Origin: JAKVBK01 sp022447275
Lineage (GTDB): Bacteria > Pseudomonadota > Alphaproteobacteria > Rhodobacterales > Rhodobacteraceae
DNA length: 64,000 nucleotides
Direction of reading: 5' to 3'
Assembly (NCBI GenBank): GCA_047125605.1
Contig: CP138932.1
Coordinates: 1,116,001 to 1,180,000, forward strand
Shown: positions 19,049 through 28,818 of the stretch, piece by piece
Layout of the letters: every line of letters starts with the position of its first letter
Position numbering within the stretch: the first letter of the stretch is position 1
Program-made: the position numbers and the translations under genes
The notes under the pieces: model-generated
Told to the model about the DNA's origin: nothing
The model's database searches: none
What the model saw: the letters and a program-made list of their open reading frames with translations, nothing else

Positions 19049-20065
19049 ATGTCATCCGCCTCAAAAGTCAGCCCGGAACATGTGACGCAGATTTACCCTG
19101 CGAGCGCTTTCCGTGTAACTGCGGGCGCAAATCTTGGCGATGTCATTGAAGACATGGAGAGCCTGTGCCTTGGTGACACCTATCGCCTGTCCAGGACGGC
19201 CCACCTCCTAGACCTTACATTTTCTACACCGACGGCAGGACAGCCACCTCACATCACGCAAAACAGCAGATTTGGAGCACCAGGTCAGCATCTGGCAATA
19301 TTGGCACTGCTGCGCTTCATGTCGTCCGGAGGCGCTGAAGCAGAGGCTCTTCTGATTAAATTGGAAGCCGGACCGCAAGGACAAGAAGATCTCTGCATCC
19401 TTCCGTTGCGCGGCCTTTCACCGGGCATGACTGGCAGCCTCATTGGGATCGACCGCGCTGGCGGCAGCATTCCCCACCAAAACATCAGCATGTTGGGATT
19501 TGCACGCGGCACACGCATTTCTCGCGCGGATGGTGCGCTCGCCCAAGTGGAAGACCTTCAGATCGGCGACCTGCTTTTGACACGGGACAATGGCGCCCAG
19601 CCGTTGCGCTATGTGCATCGCCGCACCGTCCCGGCCAGCGGTGCTGAAACACCGATTGTCATTCCCCCGCAACGGCTAGGCAATCCGCGTGAGATCGTGC
19701 TGGCCCATCATCAACGCCTGTTCTTCTACCAGCAGGGAGTTGACCGACTGGCAGATGTGTCAGAAGTGCTGGTACGGGCGGGCGGGCTTGTGGGCCACCA
19801 TGGTGCCAACCGGCGCAAGGGGGGCTATGTCGAGTATTTCGCGCTTGTGCTCGATGAACATGAAATTCTGTATGCAGAAGGCGTTCCCTGCGAGAGCATC
19901 GAACTCAGTCCGCACGCCAAGGAACGCCTGCCTGATGACATGGCAAACCAGCTCCCAGATTTCACCCATCTGCCCCATATCGCACAGGAAGCGGGTGACG
20001 ACGCCCTGCGGGCGCTGACACAAGCTTTGCTGGCAGGGGATAGCGTTGCGCGCGAGCGCCCGTAA
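19049..20065 (+). CDS. Hint-domain protein with Cys1 replaced by Gly
   Basis: 338 aa. Residues 150-290 align by eye with the two other Hint modules here: GFARGTRISRADGALAQVEDL corresponds to their C-x-x-x-TRIA block, then GDLLLTRDNGAQPLRYV, LAHHQRLFF (in place of SPxHRML), a LVGHHGANRRKGGYVEYF insert and HEILYAEGVPCESIELS. The nucleophilic cysteine expected at the first position is glycine (residue 150), so self-cleavage by the usual N-S acyl shift is not possible. The N-terminal ~145 residues include the pattern YPASAFRVTAGANLGDV. AAGG 4 nt upstream supports the start. Function unknown. Confidence 0.68.
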   Translation: MSSASKVSPEHVTQIYPASAFRVTAGANLGDVIEDMESLCLGDTYRLSRTAHLLDLTFSTPTAGQPPHITQNSRFGAPGQHLAILALLRFMSSGGAEAEALLIKLEAGPQGQEDLCILPLRGLSPGMTGSLIGIDRAGGSIPHQNISMLGFARGTRISRADGALAQVEDLQIGDLLLTRDNGAQPLRYVHRRTVPASGAETPIVIPPQRLGNPREIVLAHHQRLFFYQQGVDRLADVSEVLVRAGGLVGHHGANRRKGGYVEYFALVLDEHEILYAEGVPCESIELSPHAKERLPDDMANQLPDFTHLPHIAQEAGDDALRALTQALLAGDSVARERP

Positions 20066-20081
20066 GCGCCCTGCCCTGTGA

Positions 20082-20861
20082 TCAATTACCGATTGCCGCT
20101 TTTGCCTGCGTTGCCAACTCGCGCACGGCGCCAGCATAGGTGGTTGCGTCCCCACCAACCCCAAGGAAGGTTGCCCCCAACTCTACATAGCGGGCCAGAG
20201 AATTCAGTTTGAAGGACACAATGCCTGCAGCCTTACCCGCATCGCGTATGCGCGGCAGCGCATCCTCGATCGCGGCCACCACCTCTGGCGTGTCCAACTG
20301 GCCCGGATAGCCCATATCTGCAGACAGATCGGCTGGCCCGATAAAGACACCGTCAAGGCCCTCGACACTCAGGATCTCATCCAAGTTATCGAGACCGCGC
20401 TGACTTTCGACCTGAACCATCACGCAGATCTGAGCACAGGCCGTCTGCGTGTAATCTGGGATTGTTCCATACTCTGACGCGCGCCCCAGCAAAGCCCCGA
20501 CACCGCGGGTGCCCTGCGGAGGATAGCGGCAGGCAGCAACGGCGCGCCGCGCATCCTCTGCCGTTTCAATCATCGGCACCAAGACAGTTTGGATGCCGAT
20601 ATCCAGCACTTGCTTGATCAGCGCCGGCGTGTTGTCAGCAACACGCACGACACAAGCCGCGCCGCGCCCCTCCATTGCCTGCGCCTGAGCCAAGGCAGTG
20701 GCGACCGTATTGGGCCCGTGCTCGCCATCAATCAGGCACCAATCATATCCGGACCCGGCCGCGATCGCCGCACATGTGGGACTGGCCAGCGCCAACCAAA
20801 GGCCCATGCGCACCTCGCCCGCTGCGAGGTCTGTCTTGAGCTGGTTGATAGGTGCCGGCAT
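20082..20861 (-). CDS. HpcH/HpaI family class II aldolase
   Basis: 259 aa (beta/alpha)8 metal-dependent aldolase of the HpcH/HpaI family. It shows LIDGEHGPN (general-base histidine region), VLVPMIETAEDA, a MVQVESQRGL metal-ligand glutamate and GPADLSADMG metal-ligand aspartate. Relatives cleave 4-hydroxy-2-oxoheptanedioate or 2-keto-3-deoxy sugars into pyruvate and an aldehyde; the substrate here is not set by sequence. AGGAG lies 9 nt before the start. It sits downstream of the agl operon with a 169-bp gap and may be separate from it. Confidence 0.85.
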   Translation of the reverse strand: MPAPINQLKTDLAAGEVRMGLWLALASPTCAAIAAGSGYDWCLIDGEHGPNTVATALAQAQAMEGRGAACVVRVADNTPALIKQVLDIGIQTVLVPMIETAEDARRAVAACRYPPQGTRGVGALLGRASEYGTIPDYTQTACAQICVMVQVESQRGLDNLDEILSVEGLDGVFIGPADLSADMGYPGQLDTPEVVAAIEDALPRIRDAGKAAGIVSFKLNSLARYVELGATFLGVGGDATTYAGAVRELATQAKAAIGN

Positions 20862-21029
20862 GTCCGAAATCTCCTAGTGGTTCCACAAGGATGGCGTTCG
20901 GATCCGGAAGGAGCAAGGCATCTGTCACACTGCGCGCGCAGGCGTGACGCAGAGCGCACAGCGGCGCGCGTCAACGTGAGCAAGCGTGAACCGCTTTAAA
21001 GGCATAGCCGACTGTGAGCGGCGCGCCCT

Positions 21030-22124
21030 TTACCGGTAGAGCAACGACACCCCGTCCGCAAAAATGTGCACCTTGTTGGGCTGCGCGGTGAAGCGCAGGT
21101 CCGTATGGCGCATGTCCACGTGAATTCCGGGCAGCTTCGCGACCACGCTCTCTGCCTCGCCACTGCGCTTTTCCATGTAGAGCAACGTGACCTCGCCCAG
21201 AGCTTCATGCAGGTCCACTTTGGAGGCGACGGCAAAATCGGTGTCTTCGGTGATTTCCATATCCTCGGGACGGATACCGATATTGACCACGCGTCCCTGA
21301 TCGCTCTCTAAACTGGGCACGGAAGACGCGATACGCCCACCACCGCCTTCAACCTCGATCAACGTGGTCTCCCCGGTTCCGACGATCTTGCCCGGCAGAA
21401 GGTTCATGGAGGGCGAGCCGATGAACTGGGCGACAAACTCGTTGCGCGGGCGCTCATAGAGTTCGAGCGGCGTGCCAACCTGGCTGATCCCGCCGCCGGC
21501 CAGCACCACGATCCGGCTGGCCAGGGTCATGGCCTCCACCTGGTCATGGGTGACGTAGATCATCGTGCTGTCCGGCATCGATTCCTTGAGCTGCGCGATC
21601 TCGATCCGCGTGGCGACCCGAAGCGCGGCATCGAGGTTTGAGAGCGGTTCGTCAAACAGATAAACTTTGGGATTGCGTACGATCGAGCGGCCAATGGCGA
21701 CCCGCTGTCGTTGCCCGCCTGACAAGGCCTTTGGCAGGCGGTCCAGATAAGGTTCCAGTTGCAGGATGCGGGCTGCGCGGGTGATCGCCGCATCAATTTC
21801 AGCCGCCGGTTTGCGCGCCAGTTTCAGCGCAAACGCCATGTTTTCGCGGACAGTCATATGCGGATAAAGCGCGTAGGACTGGAACACCATGGCGATGCCG
21901 CGCTGTGCGGGGGGCACGTCATTGACGCGCATCCCGTCGATCTCAAGATCACCGCCCGTGATCTTTTCGAGCCCGGCAATCATGCGCAGCAAGGTGGATT
22001 TGCCACAGCCTGACGGCCCCACAAAGACGATCAGTTCGCCCTGTTCAATCTCGAGGTTGATGTCCGACAGGACATCTACATCCCCGTATGTCTTGGCCAA
22101 GCCAGTCAGTCGCAAGTCTGCCAT
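21030..22124 (-). CDS. aglK: Alpha-glucoside ABC transporter ATP-binding protein
   Basis: 364 aa ATPase of the MalK/UgpC type, energising sugar import at the inner membrane. Walker A GPSGCGKST, signature LSGGQRQRVAIGRSI, Walker B VYLFDEPLSNLDA, switch histidine in YVTHDQVEAM, then a regulatory OB/TOBE region from about residue 235 with SPSMNLLPG and NIGIRPEDMEI. Last gene of the aglEFGAK operon, 22 bp after aglA. Such ATPases can serve several sugar importers. Confidence 0.9.
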   Translation of the reverse strand: MADLRLTGLAKTYGDVDVLSDINLEIEQGELIVFVGPSGCGKSTLLRMIAGLEKITGGDLEIDGMRVNDVPPAQRGIAMVFQSYALYPHMTVRENMAFALKLARKPAAEIDAAITRAARILQLEPYLDRLPKALSGGQRQRVAIGRSIVRNPKVYLFDEPLSNLDAALRVATRIEIAQLKESMPDSTMIYVTHDQVEAMTLASRIVVLAGGGISQVGTPLELYERPRNEFVAQFIGSPSMNLLPGKIVGTGETTLIEVEGGGGRIASSVPSLESDQGRVVNIGIRPEDMEITEDTDFAVASKVDLHEALGEVTLLYMEKRSGEAESVVAKLPGIHVDMRHTDLRFTAQPNKVHIFADGVSLLYR

Positions 22125-22146
22125 GTGTCAGCCCCCCTCGCTGAAC

Positions 22147-23814
22147 TTATCCGACCGCACGGGTCATGAAAGCAACCTGCCATGCGGGCAAAGTCACCTT
22201 GTTTTCACCTGATGTGGCCTCAAAGCCGGATGCCATTTCCAATGTCCAGGCGCCTTCAGGCAGCTCAAGCGTGCGGGCCTCCTGGGACAGGTTGAACGCG
22301 CACAGCATCTCCTGGCCAGACAAGCTGCGCTTGATCAGCAGGTGCGTACCATCAGAGCTCAAGATTTCGATATCGCCCTTGCGCAATACCGGGTGCGCCG
22401 TGCGAAACGCGATGATCCGGCGATAGAATGCCAGCAGGCTGTCGGCGTCGGTGTCCTGTGCAGCCACGGATGCGCCCAGATGGGCCGCGGGCATGGGCAG
22501 CCACGGTTTGCCCTCGGTAAAGCCCCCAAGGCTGTTATCTGTCTGCCACGGCATGGGCGTGCGGCATCCATCACGGCCCTTGAATTTGGGCCAGAACCGT
22601 TTGCCGTAAGGATCCTGCAGATCCTCAAACGCCACGTCCGCCTCGGCCAGACCCAGTTCTTCGCCCTGATAGAGGCACACGGTGCCCTTCATTGCCATGA
22701 GCAGAGCTGTGTAGGCCTTGTAGCCATCCTCGCTAAGACCCCAGCGCGAGCGGTGACGCTCCACGTCATGGTTGGAATAGGCCCAGCAGGCCCAACTATC
22801 ACCCGCAACATCCTCAAAACGTTGCAAAACCTGCGCCACACGCGTGCCGGTTGGGAATGGCGCCGAGAGGAAATCGAACCCGTAGCACATGTGAAGGCGG
22901 TGCTCGCCCTGCGTGTATTCAGCCTGTACCTCGAGGCCGCGCTGGTCTTCTCCAACCTCGCCCACGGAAGTAATCGCCGGGAACTCGTCCATCACCGCCC
23001 GCAGTTTTTCGAGGAATTGCAGGTTTTCCGGCCGGGTCTTGGAATAGAGATGGTTCTGCCACGTGTAGGGATTGACCGCGGGCGCGATGGTGGTGTCCCG
23101 CTCGTCCGGGGTCAGCGCGGGGTTGTCGCGCAGCTGTGCATCATGGACGTAGAAATTCACCGTATCGAGGCGGAACCCATCCGTGCCCTTTTCGAGCCAG
23201 AACCGGGCCACATCCAGAAGCGCATCTTGCACGTCCATATTATGGAAATTCAGGTCAGGCTGCTCGATCAGGAAGTTGTGCAGATAGTACTGCATCCGCT
23301 CCCCTTCCCATTCCCAGGCCGATCCCCCGAAGATCGACAGCCAATTGTTGGGCGGCGTGCCATCGGGCTTTGCATCTGCCCAGACATACCAATCCGCCTT
23401 GTCATTATCCTTGGACTGGCGGCTCTCGGCAAACCAAGGGTGCAAGGTGGAGGTGTGCGAGAGCACCAGATCGATGATCACCTTGATGCCCAGCCCGTGC
23501 GCTGTTTCGATCAGCGTGTCATAATCCTGCATGGTGCCGAACATCGGATCGACACCCTTGTAGTCGGACACATCGTAGCCGAAATCCAACATTGGCGATG
23601 TGAAGAAGGGCGAAATCCAGATCGCGTCGACACCCAGCGAGGCAATATGAGGCAAGCGCTCGATAATGCCGGCAAGATCCCCGATGCCGTCACCATTGCT
23701 GTCTTGGTAGCTGCGCGGATAAATCTGATAGATCACCGCACCGCGCCACCAGTCGCGGTCAACCGAGGGAGAGATCACGTCGGCGGTCGACGTGGTTTCA
23801 GCAAGCGTTGTCAT
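22147..23814 (-). CDS. aglA: Alpha-glucosidase, GH13
   Basis: 555 aa cytosolic GH13 enzyme that hydrolyses imported alpha-glucosides such as maltose, trehalose or sucrose to glucose. Catalytic residues: nucleophile D217 in GFRLDTVNF, acid/base E286 in SVGEVGED, transition-state stabiliser D350 in YSNHDVER. The start WWRGAVIYQIYPRSYQDSNG is the family's typical opening, with the calcium/fold motif DSNGDGIGDL. It lies between the transporter permease and ATPase genes, so uptake and cleavage are co-expressed. Confidence 0.93.
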   Translation of the reverse strand: MTTLAETTSTADVISPSVDRDWWRGAVIYQIYPRSYQDSNGDGIGDLAGIIERLPHIASLGVDAIWISPFFTSPMLDFGYDVSDYKGVDPMFGTMQDYDTLIETAHGLGIKVIIDLVLSHTSTLHPWFAESRQSKDNDKADWYVWADAKPDGTPPNNWLSIFGGSAWEWEGERMQYYLHNFLIEQPDLNFHNMDVQDALLDVARFWLEKGTDGFRLDTVNFYVHDAQLRDNPALTPDERDTTIAPAVNPYTWQNHLYSKTRPENLQFLEKLRAVMDEFPAITSVGEVGEDQRGLEVQAEYTQGEHRLHMCYGFDFLSAPFPTGTRVAQVLQRFEDVAGDSWACWAYSNHDVERHRSRWGLSEDGYKAYTALLMAMKGTVCLYQGEELGLAEADVAFEDLQDPYGKRFWPKFKGRDGCRTPMPWQTDNSLGGFTEGKPWLPMPAAHLGASVAAQDTDADSLLAFYRRIIAFRTAHPVLRKGDIEILSSDGTHLLIKRSLSGQEMLCAFNLSQEARTLELPEGAWTLEMASGFEATSGENKVTLPAWQVAFMTRAVG

Positions 23815-23826
23815 ATGATTGACGTC

Positions 23827-24981
23827 CTATTTAACGGAGCCGGCCAGCAAGCCGCGCACCAGGTATCTTTGCATTGAGAAGAAGACGATCAGCGGAACTG
23901 CCATCGAGATGAAGCCGGCGGTGGCCAGAATTTCCCAGTTGCCGCCGCGGGTGCCTAGCAGCTCGACGATCTGGTTGGTCATGACCGTTGTCTGGCCCGT
24001 GCTGTCGATCAGGAACACCTTGGCAACCAGCAGGTCATTCCAGGTCCACAAGAACTGGAAGATTGCAAAACTGGCCAGCGCCGGAAAAGACAGGGGCAGA
24101 ATGATCTTGGTGAAGATCTGAAATTCTGTCGCGCCATCCACGCGCGCGTTTTCGATGATATCGCGTGGCAATCCCACCATGTAGTTGCGCAGCAAGTAGA
24201 TCGCCAAGGGCATCCCAAAGCCTGTATGGGCTAGCCAGACACCCAGATATCCTTTGCCGATGCCGATGTCCAAATGCAGCTTCAACAGTGGGATCAGAGC
24301 CAGCTGCAGGGGCACAACCAACAGGGCAACCACCGCTGCGATCAGCAGCGCGCGGCCCGGAAAATCCATCCACGCCAGTGCGTAGGCAGCAAAGGCTGCC
24401 ACCAGAACAGGGATGATGGTGGCCGGGATCGTGACCGTGAACGTGTTGAAAAATGCGCTGGCCATATTGTCCTGGCCGGAGCCAGAGAACAGAACCGTGC
24501 CGTAGTTTTCCGTGGTGAAATCCGGCGGGGTTTGCGCTGTCATGAACAAACGCTTGCCGCGCTTGCCTGACATCTCTTCGGGCGAAGTGATCCGATAGTT
24601 GCCCAAGGCATCAAGGGTAACGCTCTCGCCCGAGCGGAAGCTGCCCTCCTCACCCGCGGCATAGGCCGAGATATCCTTTGAGGATGTGCCCCAACTGGAA
24701 ATTGAGGCGTCCTCGATGCCTTCCTGCTCGAACAGGTTGCCCTCGATCACCCAAAGATCGCCCTCGCGCAGCTGGGCCTCCGGGGCCTTGGCGCGGATGA
24801 CAAGGTTTTGCTCAGCGGGGAACATCGAATTCCACCACCCGGACGCCGAGATTTGATCGGCCGTGCGGAAGGAAGAGACGAGCAGCCCAACCGTGGGGAA
24901 AATCCACAGCAGGACCAGAAGCGCCACCGAGATATGCACGGCCCATGTGAGGGAAGATTTGCTGCCTGCAATATTGTCCAT
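23827..24981 (-). CDS. aglG: Alpha-glucoside ABC transporter permease AglG
   Basis: 384 aa inner-membrane permease of the MalG class. A first membrane span (about residues 12-32) is followed by a long periplasmic insert (about 35-165) seen in AglG proteins and absent from shorter sugar permeases. Five more spans follow, with the EAA loop NARVDGATEFQIFTKIILPL that contacts the ATPase. It ends with the typical QRYLVRGLLAGSVK. Third gene of the operon, 12 bp before aglA in transcript order. Confidence 0.9.
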   Translation of the reverse strand: MDNIAGSKSSLTWAVHISVALLVLLWIFPTVGLLVSSFRTADQISASGWWNSMFPAEQNLVIRAKAPEAQLREGDLWVIEGNLFEQEGIEDASISSWGTSSKDISAYAAGEEGSFRSGESVTLDALGNYRITSPEEMSGKRGKRLFMTAQTPPDFTTENYGTVLFSGSGQDNMASAFFNTFTVTIPATIIPVLVAAFAAYALAWMDFPGRALLIAAVVALLVVPLQLALIPLLKLHLDIGIGKGYLGVWLAHTGFGMPLAIYLLRNYMVGLPRDIIENARVDGATEFQIFTKIILPLSFPALASFAIFQFLWTWNDLLVAKVFLIDSTGQTTVMTNQIVELLGTRGGNWEILATAGFISMAVPLIVFFSMQRYLVRGLLAGSVK

Positions 24982-24995
24982 CTGACTGTCCTCCC

Positions 24996-26003
24996 TCAGC
25001 GCATTTCTTTGCGTGCGTTGTAGACGTTCCAGACAAGGATCGGCGTCACCAGCAACATGATGGCAATCGCCGCAGCCGAGCCTACACCCCAGTCATTGGC
25101 GCGGAAAAGCTTGTCATACATGTAGTTGGCCATGACCTGCGTCTCCCACTGGCCGTTTGTCATCGCGAAAACGATGTCAAAGACCTTGAGAACGGTGAGC
25201 GTGATCGTGGTCCAGACCACCACGATAGTGGGTATAATCTGCGGCATCTTGATCTTGAAAAAGATCTGGAAGGGCCCGGCCCCGTCGATGATCGCGGCCT
25301 CGATCGTTTCCTCGGGGATGCCGCGCAGCGCGGCCGACAGGATTACCATGGCAAAACCAGTCTGTACCCAGATCATAATGGCCATCAGGAAAAAGTTGTT
25401 CCAGAACGGAATGGTCAGCCATTGTTGGGGATCTGTGCCGCCGAAATAGATGTAAAGCGCATTGAGCACGCCGATCTGTTCCTGATCGATGGGCCGGGCC
25501 TCATAGACCAGCTTCCAGATCACCCCTGCCCCCACCAAGGAAATCGCCATGGGCATGAAGATCAAGGATTTGGCGGCGGTGCCCCAGGCGATCCGATCGG
25601 TCAGCTGCGCGACCAGCAGGCCAACAGCTGTTGACGCGGCCGGCACCACGATCAGCCAGAGCATATTGTTGCGCAATGCCTCCCAGAACTTGGGTTCGGA
25701 GAGCATCTGGTTGTAATTATCCAGCCCTACAAAGACATATTCATCGCCCCCTACGCGCTCGGTCAGTGACAGGCGCAGGGTCTCCACCACGGGATAGGCC
25801 AGGTAGAGGCCCAGCACGAACACGGCGGGGAACAGGAACAGCCACGGGCGGATCATATTCGCGCGGTTGATGTTGCGCCCGGCATTGGGGCCACGCGCGG
25901 GAAACAGCACCTTATCGAGAAACAGGTTGGAGAAGTAGAAGTATCCCACACAGCCCCCAACGCCGACGATGATGGTCAGCAGGCCTTGTAAAGCCGGATG
26001 CAT
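24996..26003 (-). CDS. aglF: Alpha-glucoside ABC transporter permease AglF
   Basis: 335 aa MalF-class permease pairing with AglG. An N-terminal span (residues 7-27) precedes a second one at about 52-72, then a periplasmic stretch (TERVGGDEYVFVGLDNY) and further spans with the EAA loop AAIIDGAGPFQIFFKIKMPQI. The spacing to aglG is 14 bp. No signal peptide is expected; the protein is integral to the inner membrane. Confidence 0.9.
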   Translation of the reverse strand: MHPALQGLLTIIVGVGGCVGYFYFSNLFLDKVLFPARGPNAGRNINRANMIRPWLFLFPAVFVLGLYLAYPVVETLRLSLTERVGGDEYVFVGLDNYNQMLSEPKFWEALRNNMLWLIVVPAASTAVGLLVAQLTDRIAWGTAAKSLIFMPMAISLVGAGVIWKLVYEARPIDQEQIGVLNALYIYFGGTDPQQWLTIPFWNNFFLMAIMIWVQTGFAMVILSAALRGIPEETIEAAIIDGAGPFQIFFKIKMPQIIPTIVVVWTTITLTVLKVFDIVFAMTNGQWETQVMANYMYDKLFRANDWGVGSAAAIAIMLLVTPILVWNVYNARKEMR

Positions 26004-26122
26004 AGTGCCCTCTCCCCCTGGGCCACTCAGGCCCGATTGTCGCGATGTGCTGCAAGGTGTTGGTAGCGGTCATGCGGGCCGCGCAAAGCCGCCCGCATGT
26101 GTGTCTTGGAAAAGCGATGCGC

Positions 26123-27481
26123 TTACTTCAGCGCGTCCCAGGAGGCCTGGATGTCAGCGGCCACATCGGCAGCAGCTTTGCCACCGGTGTAATCCACCAT
26201 GCCCGTCCAGAAGGTGCCGGCGCCCACACCGCCCGGCATCAGGTCAGAGCCGTCAAAGCGGAAGGTGGTCGCGTTGACCAGGATCTCACCCTGCTTGCGC
26301 AGAGAGTCGTTGAGGTAGGTCGCCCCGTTGACGCCCTTGTGCGGGGTGAGGAAGCCAGTCTGGGCCATCATGATTTCATGTGCGATCGGCAGCTGCATGT
26401 ACTTCATCAGCTCGTTGGTCGCGTCAGAGGCGTCTGTGATCGCCATCAGCGTTCCGCCGCCCAGAACCGGGTTGCCCAGATCCTTGGATTCGTAGCCGGG
26501 GAAGTAGAAGAAATCCGCATCGACGCCGATCTCAACATCTTCGGGCATGAAGGCCGGGATGAACGACGCCTGGCGGTGCATGTAGCACTGCGGGGGCGAC
26601 GTGAACATGCCATCGGGGCTGTCGCGGAAATCGGTGGTGGCAACCGCGCCCGCGCCGCCCGACACTTTTGCATCGTCACGGGCAAACCAGCCGAACTCAT
26701 CGATTGCAGCGACGACGCGCTCATCGTTGAACGGTATCTCGTTGCTGACCCACTGGTCATAGACATCGGGGGATTGCGTGCGCAGCATCAGGTCCTCAAC
26801 CCAGTCGGTTGCAGGCCAGCCAGTTGCAGCGCCTGATCCCAGACCGATGCACCACGGGGTCTCGCCATCAGCGACGATCTGCTCGGTCAGGGCACGGAGG
26901 TCTTCCATGGTTTCAGGCACTTCATAGCCCGCATCTTCGAAGTTCTCTGGGTTGTACCAGACCAGCGACTTGACGTTCACGTTGTAGAAAAAGCCGTAAA
27001 GCTGATCCGCACCGGCTTCATCGGCATAGGTGCCCAAGGCAACCCAGCTTTCGCCCGCGCCATAGTTCTCTGCAACCCAGTCACCCATGCCGGCTGGCAG
27101 CGGCGACAGCAGACCACGGGCCGCCATGTCCGCCGCCAGACCGGGCTGGGGGAAAACTGCGATATTGGGGGCAGAGCCGGCCTCTGCGTCGATCACGATT
27201 TGCTGCTCGAAGCTGTCGGAACCGGTGTAGATCACCTCAGCGCCAGTGGCTTCGGCAAAATAGGCAACCGCAGAGCGGAACACGTCATCTTCGGGCTGCA
27301 GCCACGGGCCCGAGATCGTGACAGTCTGGCCCGACAGATCCGGTGCGGATTCAGCCCAGGCGTCATAGCTGTCCCAGCTGAAATCGCCCTCGCCCGGCGC
27401 AAATGGCAGATGTCCACCGGCCTGTGCAGCCCCGGCAACAAGCGCGAGCGTTGCAACGCTCGCCTTCAGAAGGTTGGTCAT
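26123..27481 (-). CDS. aglE: Alpha-glucoside ABC transporter substrate-binding protein
   Basis: 452 aa periplasmic binding protein, family 1 sugar type. Residues 1-20 (NLLKASVATLALVAGAAQAG) are a cleavable signal peptide. The mature part starts with a SWDSYDAWAESAP segment and has aromatic-rich pockets expected for glucoside binding (ISGPWLQPEDDVF, LGSGAATGWPATDWVEDLML). GGGAGG with a 7-nt spacer precedes the ATG at 27481. First gene of the operon, expressed from the region shared with the LacI-type regulator. Confidence 0.9.
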   Translation of the reverse strand: MTNLLKASVATLALVAGAAQAGGHLPFAPGEGDFSWDSYDAWAESAPDLSGQTVTISGPWLQPEDDVFRSAVAYFAEATGAEVIYTGSDSFEQQIVIDAEAGSAPNIAVFPQPGLAADMAARGLLSPLPAGMGDWVAENYGAGESWVALGTYADEAGADQLYGFFYNVNVKSLVWYNPENFEDAGYEVPETMEDLRALTEQIVADGETPWCIGLGSGAATGWPATDWVEDLMLRTQSPDVYDQWVSNEIPFNDERVVAAIDEFGWFARDDAKVSGGAGAVATTDFRDSPDGMFTSPPQCYMHRQASFIPAFMPEDVEIGVDADFFYFPGYESKDLGNPVLGGGTLMAITDASDATNELMKYMQLPIAHEIMMAQTGFLTPHKGVNGATYLNDSLRKQGEILVNATTFRFDGSDLMPGGVGAGTFWTGMVDYTGGKAAADVAADIQASWDALK

Positions 27482-27562
27482 TTCGATCCTCCCAGTCGCG
27501 CCGTGATTCGACGCGTTTGTTTCAGATTTGGTTTTTCCCCACGCAAGCCTCAACAATTCTTT

Positions 27563-27574
27563 CAAACCGCTTTG
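27563..27574. promoter_or_regulatory. Candidate LacI-family operator upstream of aglE
   Basis: CAAACCGCTTTG is a near-perfect 12-bp palindrome with a central CG step, the general form of LacI-family operators, 82 bp upstream of aglE. A second, weaker palindrome GCAAGGCTTTGC lies at 27692-27703, 55 bp before the regulator gene. Binding of the adjacent LacI-type protein is inferred. Confidence 0.4.
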
Positions 27575-27757
27575 GATTACGAGCGCATGATGGGTTATAT
27601 GGCATGCAACTGCCTGTACTTTGACGAATTGTGGTGAAATGTTAACCCCAAAAACCGCCACACCCTGTGAAAAGCATCTCTTGCATATTTGGCAAGGCTT
27701 TGCGAGTGATTGCGCTAACATTTAGGATGCCGAACAGCGTCGCCCGGACACCCGCCC

Positions 27758-28801
27758 ATGACCATGAACCTCAAACAACTGTCCGAATCACTCGGCCTCA
27801 GCCCGACCACTGTCAGCCGGGCTTTGAACGGCTATCCGGAGGTCAGTGAGCAGACACGGCTGCGCGTCATGCGGGCTGCGCGCGACGCCGATTACCGCCC
27901 TGACCCCCGTGCAAAAGGACTGGCTACCGGGCGGGCGCTGGCGATCGGGCATGTGCTTCCCACCTCGGTGCGGACGGAGATTGTGAACCCGGTTTTTGCT
28001 GACTTTCTGTCGGGCGCTAGCGATGTCTACGCCTCTGCGGGCTACGACATGATCCTGCGCATGGTGGCCAATACCGAAGAAGAAGCCACCTATGACGCGC
28101 TGGCCAAACGCCGCGCCGTGGATGGTGTGATCGTCCATGCCCCCCGTGTCGACGAGCCGCGCATCGATCAGTTGTTGCGCCTTGGTCTGCCCTTTGTCGT
28201 GCACGGGCAATGCCAGAGGGCGCAGGAAGATTATCCGTGGGTGGATACCAACAACCGCCGCGCCTTCGAGGCCGCAACCGAACGGCTTATCGCGCTAGGC
28301 CATCACAGGATCGCCCTGCTCAACGGTGACGAACGCATGGATTTCGCCCGCAGGCGCCGCGCGGGCCACCTCGATGCACTGAGCGCAGCAGGCCTTACGC
28401 AAGACGATAGCCTACTTTTTAATGCAGAGATGACAGAGGCTTACGGCTATGAAACCGCCCGATCCCTGCTGGAAAGCGCGGCCCCGCCCACGGCCTTCCT
28501 CACCAGCGCGCTGACAACTGCTTTCGGGGTGCGCCGCGCTGCTGATGAGCTGGGTCTGCGCCTCGGCGAACACATCGCATTGATCACCCATGACGATGAT
28601 CTGTCCTACCTTTCGAACGGCCGCCCCGGCGCGCCGGTCTTTGCCGCAACGCGCTCCTCGGTGCGCGCGGCCGGCCGTTTGGCTGCCGAACTCCTGATGG
28701 ACATCATCGCCCATCCCGGCAGCGCCCCCCGCACCCACATGCTGGAAGCAGAGCAACTGGACGGTCCCAGTCTCTGCCCCGGCCCCCATCATGCCCCCTA
28801 G
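27758..28801 (+). CDS. aglR: LacI-family transcriptional regulator of the agl genes
   Basis: 347 aa. The N-terminal helix-turn-helix LKQLSESLGLSPTTVSRALNG with the following hinge VSEQTRLRVMRAARDADYRPD is classic LacI/GalR. The rest is a periplasmic-binding-protein-like effector domain that senses a sugar. It is divergent from aglE and leads a plus-strand unit with a beta-glucosidase and glucokinase, so it probably represses both arms until an alpha-glucoside or glucose derivative is present. An ATG 6 nt downstream is an alternative start. Confidence 0.88.
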   Translation: MTMNLKQLSESLGLSPTTVSRALNGYPEVSEQTRLRVMRAARDADYRPDPRAKGLATGRALAIGHVLPTSVRTEIVNPVFADFLSGASDVYASAGYDMILRMVANTEEEATYDALAKRRAVDGVIVHAPRVDEPRIDQLLRLGLPFVVHGQCQRAQEDYPWVDTNNRRAFEAATERLIALGHHRIALLNGDERMDFARRRRAGHLDALSAAGLTQDDSLLFNAEMTEAYGYETARSLLESAAPPTAFLTSALTTAFGVRRAADELGLRLGEHIALITHDDDLSYLSNGRPGAPVFAATRSSVRAAGRLAAELLMDIIAHPGSAPRTHMLEAEQLDGPSLCPGPHHAP

Positions 28802-28818
28802 ATCGGTACAAGCACACC

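Noticed and set aside
22342..23877. 511-codon open frame on the plus strand
   Set aside because: Antisense to aglA, which has all three GH13 catalytic residues.
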